From Vibrio nereis NBRC 15637 (GTDB lineage: Bacteria; Pseudomonadota; Gammaproteobacteria; Enterobacterales; Vibrionaceae): a stretch of DNA of 64,000 nt. The stretch lies in the NCBI RefSeq assembly GCF_001591105.1, contig NZ_BCUD01000005.1, forward strand, positions 186,001-250,000. Reading direction: 5' to 3'. The translations under genes and the position numbers were made by a program. The notes below the pieces were generated by a model, which was not told the DNA's origin, made no database searches, and worked only from the letters and a program-made list of their open reading frames with translations. Each line of letters begins with the position of its first letter. Positions within the stretch are counted from its first letter, which is position 1. This document shows, in pieces, positions 57,270 through 64,000 of this stretch.

Positions 57270-58202
57270 GTGAAAGAACGATTGCCCCCTCTACAAGGGT
57301 TATACTATTTCTACACAGCAGCAAAGCTTGGCAGCTTTAAGCAGGCAGCGAACGAATTGTTTGTGACTGCGGCGGCGATCAGCCAGCAAATAAGGCAGCT
57401 AGAAGAGTTTCTAGGTGCGGATCTGTTTGTACGCCAACACAGAAAAGTGGCGTTAACCCAGGAAGGGACGCTGTTATTCCAGCATGCTCAAAAAGGGTTC
57501 GAGCATTTGCATCAAGGGGTCAGGCAAATCAACCAAGACCCAAACCCAAACCAGCTGTCTATTTCTACTTTGCCTTCATTTGCACAGCATTGGCTAGTTC
57601 CTCGCATTGGCCATTTTAGAGAGCTCAACCCCGAGCAAGAGTTAATGATTGAGCCCACCAGCGAGCTGGTTGACTTCCAAAACTCTAACCTCGATCTTTG
57701 TATCCGCTATGGGCCAGGACACTACCCAAATGTTGAAACAAAGCTCCTGATGGAAGAGTTGCTTTATCCTGTGTGCCACCCTATTTATCAGCAACAACAC
57801 GGAATTTATGACTTAAGTGATTTAACGGGTGCAGATTTAATTGAGGACTACTGGCGCGATATTGATTGGGGCATCTGGCTACAAAATGTTGGGTACAAGG
57901 CTCACAAACCTACCTTAAAATACAATGGTTCACATTTTGTGCTAGAAGGAGCACTCGCGGTACAAGGGGTAGCACTAGCAAAACATACTCTAGCTCAACG
58001 GTATATCGAAGAAGGTAAATTAGTGAGGATTGGGAACCTTGCCCAGCGAACAGATTACAATTACTTTCTCTGCGCCCCAAGCGCCTATTTTAAACGCGAG
58101 AAGATTCGAAATTTCTGTGAGTGGATATTCAATCAAGTCGAGGGAAGCCGATCGTCTTGTATTCTTGATTGCGAGATCATTGATACACGCAGCCCAAGGT
58201 AA
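57270..58202 (+). CDS. GcvA-like LysR-family regulator 2
   Basis: 310 residues. GTG start at 57270 with AAGGAAAAC upstream. N-terminal helix-turn-helix LGSFKQAANELFVTAAAISQQIRQLEEFLG (about residues 20-49) and a substrate-binding domain (ISTLPSFAQHWLVPRIGHF). Same subfamily as the gene at 56065. It is divergent from the DUF1127 gene (96 bases), which may be its target. Confidence 0.85.
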   Translation: MKERLPPLQGLYYFYTAAKLGSFKQAANELFVTAAAISQQIRQLEEFLGADLFVRQHRKVALTQEGTLLFQHAQKGFEHLHQGVRQINQDPNPNQLSISTLPSFAQHWLVPRIGHFRELNPEQELMIEPTSELVDFQNSNLDLCIRYGPGHYPNVETKLLMEELLYPVCHPIYQQQHGIYDLSDLTGADLIEDYWRDIDWGIWLQNVGYKAHKPTLKYNGSHFVLEGALAVQGVALAKHTLAQRYIEEGKLVRIGNLAQRTDYNYFLCAPSAYFKREKIRNFCEWIFNQVEGSRSSCILDCEIIDTRSPR

Positions 58203-58229
58203 ACGTCAGCGTTATGTAGCAGCCATAAA

Positions 58230-58261
58230 AAAGCCCCTGAAGCTTTCACTTCAGAGGCTTT
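58230..58261 (-). terminator. Intrinsic terminator of the elongation factor gene
   Basis: AAAGCCCCTGAAG / CTTCAGAGGCTTT with one mismatch and a 6-nt loop; on the minus strand followed by TTTTTT. Lies 26 bases after the fusA2 stop. Confidence 0.82.
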
Positions 58262-58286
58262 CGAGCTATTGAGTCAACTTAAAGAA

Positions 58287-60377
58287 TTACTTCTTAGCGT
58301 TGCGCTCTTTAACTTCTGCGATTACTGTTTCAGCAACGTTTGCTGGACACGCTGAGTAGTGAGAGAACTCCATAGAGAACTGACCACGACCAGATGTCAT
58401 TGTACGTAGTGAGCCGATGTAACCAAACATTTCTGATAGAGGTACATCACCCTTGATACGTACGCCAGTAGTACCAGCTTGCTGGTCTTTGATCATACCA
58501 CGACGACGGTTAAGGTCACCGATTACGTCACCAACGTGATCTTCTGGAGTGAACACGTCAACTTTCATGATTGGCTCAAGAAGTTGCGCGCCAGCTTTAG
58601 GCATAGATTGACGGAATGCGCCTTTCGCAGCGATTTCGTACGCGATTGCTGATGAGTCAACTGCGTGGAAGCCACCGTCAAATAGCTCAACTTCAACGTC
58701 TAGCGTAGGGAAGCCAGCTAGAACACCGTTCTCCATCATACCTTCGAAGCCTTTTTCTACTGCAGGCCAGAATTCTTTAGGTACGTTACCACCAACAACT
58801 GATGAAGAGAACTTGAAGCCAGAGTTTGGCTCACCTGGTTTGATACGGTAGTCGATTTTCGCGAACTGACCAGAACCACCAGACTGTTTCTTATGCGTGT
58901 AGCTATCTTCAACTGGCTGAGTGATAGTTTCACGGTAAGCTACCTGTGGAGCACCTACTTCTAGCTCAACGCCGTAAGTACGCTTAAGGATATCTACCTT
59001 GATGTCTAGGTGAAGTTCACCCATACCTTTCAGGATAGTTTCACCTGAATCTTCATCAGTCTCAACCTGGAATGATGGATCTTCTGCAACCATTTTACCG
59101 ATCGCGATACCCATTTTCTCAGAACCGCCTTTATCTTTAGGCTTAACAGCGATAGAGATTACTGGTTCTGGGAAGATCATTGGTTCAAGAGTACATTCGT
59201 GCTTAGGATCACATAGAGTGTGACCAGTTTGAACGTTCTTCATACCAACTACAGCGATGATGTCACCAGCTTGTGCTGAATCGATCTCGTTACGCTCGTC
59301 TGCGTGCATCTCAACCATACGGCCGATACGTTCTGTTTTACCAGTTGCAGAGTTAAGAACAGTATCACCTTTCTTCATCTTACCAGAGTAGATACGGATG
59401 AAGGTTAGTGCACCGAAGCGGTCGTCCATGATTTTGAACGCTAGCGCTTTTAGTGGCTCGCTTGCAGATACAGTTGCTACTTCACCAGTTGGTTCACCAG
59501 TCTCTGAATCAGTTAGAGGCTGTGGGTCAACTTCTGTCGGAGATGGTAGGTAATCTACTACCGCATCAAGAACAAGCTGGATGCCTTTGTTCTTGTACGC
59601 TGAACCACAGTAAGTTGGGAAGAATGCTAGGTCACGTGTACCTTTACGGATACAACGCTTGATGTCTTCTAGAGATGGCTCTTCGCCTTCTTCTAGGTAA
59701 GCCATCATTAGATCTTCGTCTTGCTCTAGAGCAGTTTCGATTAGCATCTCACGGTATTCAGCCGCTTTGTCTGCCATATCAGCAGGCACGTCTTGAATTT
59801 CGTAGTTTTCTGGAAGACCAGAGTCATCCCATACGTAAGCTTTTTGGCTTAGTACGTCAACAACACCAGAGAAATCATCTTCGATACCGATAGGTAGAGT
59901 CATCACTAGTGGAGTAGCGCCTAGTACGTTTTGTACTTGGTCACAAACTTTGTAGAAGTCTGCGCCCATGCGGTCTAGTTTGTTAACGAAGATTAGACGA
60001 GATACTTTTGATTCGTCAGCGTAGCGCCAGTTAGTTTCTGACTGAGGCTCAACACCACCAGAACCACAGAATACACCGATACCACCGTCAAGTACTTTTA
60101 GAGAACGGTAAACTTCGATAGTGAAGTCAACGTGTCCAGGAGTATCGATGATGTTTAGGCGGTGATCGTTCCAGAAACAAGTTGTTGCTGCAGACTGGAT
60201 TGTAATACCACGCTCAGCTTCCTGCTCCATGAAGTCAGTAGTTGATTCGCCGTCGTGCGTATCACCCATTTTATGGATTTTACCAGTTAGCTTAAGGATA
60301 CGCTCTGTAGAGGTAGTTTTACCCGCGTCTACGTGAGCAAAAATACCAATGTTTCTGTATTTTGATAAATCAGTCAT
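58287..60377 (-). CDS. fusA2: Elongation factor G, second-type paralogue
   Basis: 696 residues. GTPase motifs G1 [16 protein letters not shown]3 DTPGHVDF and G4 NKLDRMGAD, then domains II-V with [11 protein letters not shown] and the C-terminal [19 protein letters not shown]. The switch I region ([23 protein letters not shown]) and the TTST after the P-loop differ from the canonical FusA of the str operon. No rpsL, rpsG or tuf is nearby, so this is read as the extra EF-G known in vibrios. Codon use looks strongly biased, as in well expressed genes. Role may be translocation or ribosome recycling. Confidence 0.9.
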   Translation of the reverse strand: MTDLSKYRNIGIFAHVDAGKTTSTERILKLTGKIHKMGDTHDGESTTDFMEQEAERGITIQSAATTCFWNDHRLNIIDTPGHVDFTIEVYRSLKVLDGGIGVFCGSGGVEPQSETNWRYADESKVSRLIFVNKLDRMGADFYKVCDQVQNVLGATPLVMTLPIGIEDDFSGVVDVLSQKAYVWDDSGLPENYEIQDVPADMADKAAEYREMLIETALEQDEDLMMAYLEEGEEPSLEDIKRCIRKGTRDLAFFPTYCGSAYKNKGIQLVLDAVVDYLPSPTEVDPQPLTDSETGEPTGEVATVSASEPLKALAFKIMDDRFGALTFIRIYSGKMKKGDTVLNSATGKTERIGRMVEMHADERNEIDSAQAGDIIAVVGMKNVQTGHTLCDPKHECTLEPMIFPEPVISIAVKPKDKGGSEKMGIAIGKMVAEDPSFQVETDEDSGETILKGMGELHLDIKVDILKRTYGVELEVGAPQVAYRETITQPVEDSYTHKKQSGGSGQFAKIDYRIKPGEPNSGFKFSSSVVGGNVPKEFWPAVEKGFEGMMENGVLAGFPTLDVEVELFDGGFHAVDSSAIAYEIAAKGAFRQSMPKAGAQLLEPIMKVDVFTPEDHVGDVIGDLNRRRGMIKDQQAGTTGVRIKGDVPLSEMFGYIGSLRTMTSGRGQFSMEFSHYSACPANVAETVIAEVKERNAKK

Positions 60378-60546
60378 TGTCTTACTCTGTTAATAAGGTA
60401 TAAAGTGCGCGCAGAGTATATCACATTCTGTCAATACTGATACCCTTGCGTGCGGTTGCGCTAAAAAAAACTTGCCTCACCAATACTAGCAGTAAATATT
60501 CTAGTTTCCTGTGATTTTTTATTGCCTATTTTAGCTTTGTGCCAAT

Positions 60547-60578
60547 AAAAAATGCTGTTTACTAGAAAGTAAACAGCA
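60547..60578 (-). terminator. Intrinsic terminator of ndk
   Basis: TGCTGTTTACT / AGTAAACAGCA, 11-base perfect stem, 4-nt loop, followed on the minus strand by six T. It lies about 28 bases after the ndk stop. Confidence 0.92.
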
Positions 60579-60606
60579 CCGAATTGGAGCTATCAGTTAT
60601 CACCCT

Positions 60607-61032
60607 TTATCTTGGGCAGATCTCTGACTCAGGAAAGAAGAATTCAATTTCACGGGCTGCCGATTCAGGGCTATCAGAACCATGAACAGAGTTGTGACGC
60701 ATGCTTAGTGCATAATCAGCGCGAATCGTACCACATGCTGCTTGTTCTGGGTTGGTTTTTCCCATCAGTTCACGATAACGAGCAATCGCATTTTCACCTT
60801 CAAGTACCTGCACCATAATCGGTCCAGATGTCATGAATTCTTTCAGTGGTGGGAAAAACTCTTTGCCTTCATGTTCTGCGTAAAAGCCACTAGCTTGGTC
60901 GTCTGTTAAGCGAACCATTTTAGCTGCGATAATACTAAGGCCTGCTTTTTCAATACGGTTATAAATTTCGCCAATAAGGTTACGTTCTACTGCGTCAGGC
61001 TTAATGATCGAAAAAGTTCTTTCTAGAGCCAT
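60607..61032 (-). CDS. ndk: Nucleoside diphosphate kinase
   Basis: 141 residues, typical. [15 protein letters not shown] at the N-terminus and the active-site motif [20 protein letters not shown] with the catalytic His (about residue 117). It balances NTP/dNTP pools by phosphate transfer. Follows pepB on the same strand with a small hairpin between. Confidence 0.97.
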   Translation of the reverse strand: MALERTFSIIKPDAVERNLIGEIYNRIEKAGLSIIAAKMVRLTDDQASGFYAEHEGKEFFPPLKEFMTSGPIMVQVLEGENAIARYRELMGKTNPEQAACGTIRADYALSMRHNSVHGSDSPESAAREIEFFFPESEICPR

Positions 61033-61062
61033 AGGGTGTCCTTTCTCTTGTATTAATTATTG

Positions 61063-61081
61063 AAAGAGGCCTTTCGGCCTC
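61063..61081 (-). terminator. Small hairpin between pepB and ndk
   Basis: GAGGCC / GGCCTC with 4-nt loop, followed by TTTC on the minus strand. Weak or partial terminator. Confidence 0.55.
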
Positions 61082-61092
61082 GAATTATTAGA

Positions 61093-62391
61093 TTATTTTT
61101 GAGCTTGATCCAACAGTACACGAGCTAGTGTACGAACACCAACACCTGTCGCACCTGCCGCCCATTTATCTGCCGGTGTTTTGCGGTATGTCGCAGCACA
61201 ATCGAAGTGTAACCAGCCTTTTTTGTAGTCTTCAACAAAGTAAGACAGGAATGCCGCAGCCGTGCTAGCACCAGGTGAGTAGTCACCACTACCGATATTT
61301 GCCAGATCAGCGAAGCTCGAAGGCAGCATACCGCGGTGGAAATCTGCCAGAGGTAGCGGCCATAGGCCTTCTTTCTCTTCACGTGCAGAGTTCAGTGCTT
61401 GATGTGCTAACTCATCATCAAAACTCATCAGTGCGTGATAGTCATTACCCAGCGCATTTTTCGCTGCACCTGTCAGTGTTGCGCAGTCAATGATAAGTTC
61501 CGGTTTTTGCTCACTCGCGTAAATTAGACCATCAGCCAGCACTAAACGGCCTTCCGCGTCTGTATTTAAAATTTCTACGGTCTTACCGTTTTTGTAGGTG
61601 ATGACGTCGCCCAGCTTAAGCGCTCGGCCAGAAATCATGTTTTCTGCACAGCATAAGATCAGTTTCACGCGCTTGTTCAAACCGCGCATGATCGCAAGAC
61701 CTAAACCACCAGTAACAGTACCAGAGCCGCCCATGTCAGCTTTCATCGCAGCCATAAAACCAGAAGGTTTGATACTGTAGCCACCAGAGTCAAATGTGAT
61801 GCCTTTACCAACCAAACACGCGTAAACTGGTGCGTTTTCATCACCCGTTGGGTTGAAGTCTAGCTGCAACATTGCCGAAGTACGCTCCGAACCACGACCT
61901 ACGGCATAAATGCCTTCCCAACCTTCCGAAAGAAGATCTTTATCTTTCACAATACGCGCTGTCACTGTGCCTTCTGGCGCGACCGACTTGATAAATTCAG
62001 CCGCCATTGTTGCCAGTTGGCGAGGCGCAACTTCTTCCGCTGATTTGTTGATAATGTCGCGAGTAAACTCTGTCGCTTTAATACGCGCTTCAAGCTCTGC
62101 CTGGTCTGCTTCAGCTAGAGGTTGCCAAACAAGTTGATTCTTTTTCTTTGGATCACGGTAGCCTTGGTGGAACGCCCAAACGCTTTCTAAATCCCAACCT
62201 TCGCCTTCTAGAGAGGCAAAAGACACGCCTTGCGCTTCTAGTTTTCGAGATGCACGCTGGATAGCACCTAAATCATGGCCTTCACCCAAGTGAACCGTTG
62301 CGCCTTTTTCTGAGAAAGAAAGAATGGCTTTTTCACCCCACTGAGGAGAGGCGGGTTCTTGACTAATAAATACTGACATCTGTGTAGACAT
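61093..62391 (-). CDS. pepB: Peptidase B (M17 leucyl aminopeptidase family)
   Basis: 432 residues. Metal-binding segments [17 protein letters not shown] and MKADMGGSG, and the M17 signature [14 protein letters not shown] (about residues 275-288) with catalytic Arg. A cytoplasmic, manganese/zinc-type aminopeptidase acting in peptide turnover. Its place after iscX is the usual order in gammaproteobacteria. Confidence 0.95.
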   Translation of the reverse strand: MSTQMSVFISQEPASPQWGEKAILSFSEKGATVHLGEGHDLGAIQRASRKLEAQGVSFASLEGEGWDLESVWAFHQGYRDPKKKNQLVWQPLAEADQAELEARIKATEFTRDIINKSAEEVAPRQLATMAAEFIKSVAPEGTVTARIVKDKDLLSEGWEGIYAVGRGSERTSAMLQLDFNPTGDENAPVYACLVGKGITFDSGGYSIKPSGFMAAMKADMGGSGTVTGGLGLAIMRGLNKRVKLILCCAENMISGRALKLGDVITYKNGKTVEILNTDAEGRLVLADGLIYASEQKPELIIDCATLTGAAKNALGNDYHALMSFDDELAHQALNSAREEKEGLWPLPLADFHRGMLPSSFADLANIGSGDYSPGASTAAAFLSYFVEDYKKGWLHFDCAATYRKTPADKWAAGATGVGVRTLARVLLDQAQK

Positions 62392-62483
62392 GGTTTCTCC
62401 TTGTCTTAAGCGGCGCTGCCTACGCCTTATTCTATAAACGTCAGAATGTTAGCATTTTGTACGATGAAATTGTCAAGTTGATC

Positions 62484-62507
62484 AAAAAACGGACCCTTAG
62501 GTCCGTT
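62484..62507 (-). terminator. Intrinsic terminator of the isc operon
   Basis: AACGGACC / GGTCCGTT, 8-base stem, 4-nt loop, followed on the minus strand by TTTT. It lies about 46 bases after iscX and before pepB. Confidence 0.8.
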
Positions 62508-62553
62508 ATTTTTAGTAAATTTTGTTAACTGCGATGGTTTTTAGCAGAGCAAA

Positions 62554-62748
62554 CTAGTCCATTTCATCCATCCAGCATAAAATCACTGCTTCTAGGATTT
62601 TTTCGTTAGATCGGTTCGGCTCGTCATCAAACTCTTCTAGATCAAGGATCCATTGATGCAAATCGGTAAAACGAACGTTTTTTGGATCGACTTCTGGAAA
62701 CTTATCACACAGTTCAATAGCGATATCTCTTGAATCTGTCCATTTCAT
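62554..62748 (-). CDS. iscX: Iron-sulfur assembly protein IscX
   Basis: 64 residues. [34 protein letters not shown] is the IscX sequence pattern; a small acidic protein that binds IscS and iron and tunes Fe-S synthesis. Last gene of the isc operon, 65 bases after fdx. Confidence 0.95.
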   Translation of the reverse strand: MKWTDSRDIAIELCDKFPEVDPKNVRFTDLHQWILDLEEFDDEPNRSNEKILEAVILCWMDEMD

Positions 62749-62813
62749 TGCTCACCTTCCTTTTTAATTATTGCGATTTTTCATCGAATACCACAGCTTA
62801 CGCCACTATTTAA

Positions 62814-63152
62814 TTAGTGATCTTCTGAAGCGAGGTTTAGCGTGTATTTCGGGATCTCAACAACCAAATCTTCATCAGCGATTTTAGCTTGGCAACCTAA
62901 ACGAGACTCAGGCTCAAGACCCCAGGCTTTATCCAGCATGTCATCTTCCATCTCGTCGCTCTCTTCAAGGGAGTCGAAGCCTTCACGAATAACCACGTGA
63001 CAAGTTGTACAAGCACATGATTTTTCACAAGCGTGCTCAATACCAATACCGTTTTTAAGCGCTACATCAAGAACCGTTTCACCGGAATTCGCCTCTAGGA
63101 CAGCGCCTTCAGGGCAAAGCTCTTCATGCGGTAATACAATAATCTTAGGCAT
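62814..63152 (-). CDS. fdx: [2Fe-2S] ferredoxin of the Isc system
   Basis: 112 residues, adrenodoxin type. Cluster cysteines in HACEKSCACTTCHVVI and in SRLGCQAKI (about residues 42, 48, 51 and 86). It supplies electrons to IscS/IscU during cluster assembly. 13 bases after hscA. Confidence 0.97.
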   Translation of the reverse strand: MPKIIVLPHEELCPEGAVLEANSGETVLDVALKNGIGIEHACEKSCACTTCHVVIREGFDSLEESDEMEDDMLDKAWGLEPESRLGCQAKIADEDLVVEIPKYTLNLASEDH

Positions 63153-63165
63153 AACTTCTTATCTC

Positions 63166-64000
63166 TTAAATATCATCTACTGATTGACCTGACAGAGCAG
63201 CTCGAATCGATTTATCCATACGACGTGATGCAAATTCCTGACTCGCTTTGTCAGTATCTTTGATACCTTGTTCTATCGCGTCTGCATCTTCACCGTTGCG
63301 TAGCTCAATTAAAGACTCAATAGCTTTAACCAGAGCTTGCTTTTCTTGTTCAGACAGCAACTCATCGCCATCTTCCTGCATTGCTACAAGCAACCCTTCA
63401 ATAACACGGTCAGCTTCAATACGTTGCTCAGCTAACGCACGGGCCAACATATCATCTTTGGCGTGATCCATAGAATCACGCAGCATGTTCGCCACTTCAT
63501 CATCGCTCAGGCCGTAAGAAGGTTTCACCTGAATTTCAGACTGTACGCCAGTGCTCTTTTCCATCGCTGTTACGGACAATAATCCATCCGCATCCACTTG
63601 GTAAGTCACTCGAATATGAGCCGCACCTGCAGCCATTGGTGGAATGCCTTTCAATGAGAAGCGTGCTAGTGAACGACAATCATCGACCATCTCACGCTCG
63701 CCCTGAACGATGTGAACACTCATCGCGGTCTGGCCATCTTTAAAGGTGGTGAACTCTTGCGCGCGAGCCACAGGAATAGTGGTATTACGAGGAATGATCT
63801 TCTCTACCAATCCACCCATAGTCTCGATGCCTAAAGACAGCGGAATAACATCCAGTAGTAACATTTCTGAATCAGGCTTATTACCCGCTAGGATATCAGC
63901 TTGAATGCCTGCACCAATCGCGACAACTTCATCTGGGTTAATGCTGGTTAGCGGTGTTCGGCCAAAGAAATCACCGACCATTTCTCGCACAAGACGGGTA
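63166..64000 (-). CDS. hscA: Fe-S chaperone HscA, 3' part only
   Basis: Hsp70-type chaperone that works with HscB to move clusters off IscU. Only the C-terminal 278 residues are in the window; the reading frame is open to the right edge (…[14 protein letters not shown]), so the apparent GTG start at 63990 is internal. The end of the ATPase domain ([19 protein letters not shown]) and the substrate-binding domain ([29 protein letters not shown]) are seen. Followed by fdx. Confidence 0.95.
   Translation of the reverse strand, partial: TRLVREMVGDFFGRTPLTSINPDEVVAIGAGIQADILAGNKPDSEMLLLDVIPLSLGIETMGGLVEKIIPRNTTIPVARAQEFTTFKDGQTAMSVHIVQGEREMVDDCRSLARFSLKGIPPMAAGAAHIRVTYQVDADGLLSVTAMEKSTGVQSEIQVKPSYGLSDDEVANMLRDSMDHAKDDMLARALAEQRIEADRVIEGLLVAMQEDGDELLSEQEKQALVKAIESLIELRNGEDADAIEQGIKDTDKASQEFASRRMDKSIRAALSGQSVDDI

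Noticed and set aside
59453..59893. Plus-strand open frames opposite the elongation factor gene
   Set aside because: Shadows of a gene with strong codon bias; no ribosome-binding sites or family resemblance.

Overview
The window reads as a chromosomal segment of a gammaproteobacterium of the genus Vibrio. The protein families, the aerobic/facultative metabolism and especially the gene neighbourhoods (ppx next to pstS-phoR-phoB, rdgC, trhP-yfhL, queA-tgt-yajC-secD-secF, aceB-aceA beside an oxyR2/peroxiredoxin pair, hscA-fdx-iscX-pepB-ndk) match what I recall of the V. cholerae large chromosome; no database search was possible. There are no rRNA or tRNA genes, no CRISPR array, no insertion sequence and no prophage that I can recognise. 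Both ends cut through genes (ppx on the left, hscA on the right).

Left part (1-17.3 kb) is mainly core genome: phosphate control (ppx; phoB-phoR-pstS as one operon with a well-formed PhoB box), rdgC, a small outer-membrane barrel, the tRNA wobble-uridine hydroxylation gene trhP with a ferredoxin directly behind it, mepA, the Sec accessory operon yajC-secD-secF and the queuosine genes queA and tgt. From 17.4 to 22.6 kb lies a sucrose catabolic cluster (LacI-type repressor, sucrose-6-phosphate hydrolase, PTS EIIBC, fructokinase), the first visibly accessory block. It is followed by the glyoxylate shunt (aceB-aceA) with an unusually long, palindrome-rich upstream region, a redox pair (oxyR2 divergent from a 2-Cys peroxiredoxin) and dapD.

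From 29.5 to 40.7 kb: a small TetR-controlled unit with twin perfect palindromic operators, the complete glycerol/glycerol-3-phosphate regulon (glpF, glpK, glpR, glpD) with shared operator-like sequences, nnrS preceded by NorR-type sites and a sigma-54-type promoter, a gamma-glutamylcyclotransferase-like gene, and a LysR regulator divergent from a chromate transporter. From 40.7 to 54.2 kb is a 14-gene Tad (tight adherence) type IVb pilus operon on the minus strand, running from flp to tadD, with a divergent AraC-family regulator. It has a gene order unlike the classical Aggregatibacter locus and two components that the classical model does not explain: an AAA+ ATPase with a winged-helix-like N-terminus and a small lipoprotein.

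The right part (54.2-64 kb) has an acyl-CoA synthetase, two GcvA-like LysR regulators flanking a DUF1127 gene, a second-type elongation factor G, ndk, pepB and the end of the isc iron-sulfur operon. The best candidates for new biology are the Tad-embedded AAA+ ATPase and lipoprotein, the twin-palindrome region far upstream of aceB, the TetR/DUF2867/membrane-protein unit, and the LysR-DUF1127-LysR arrangement.
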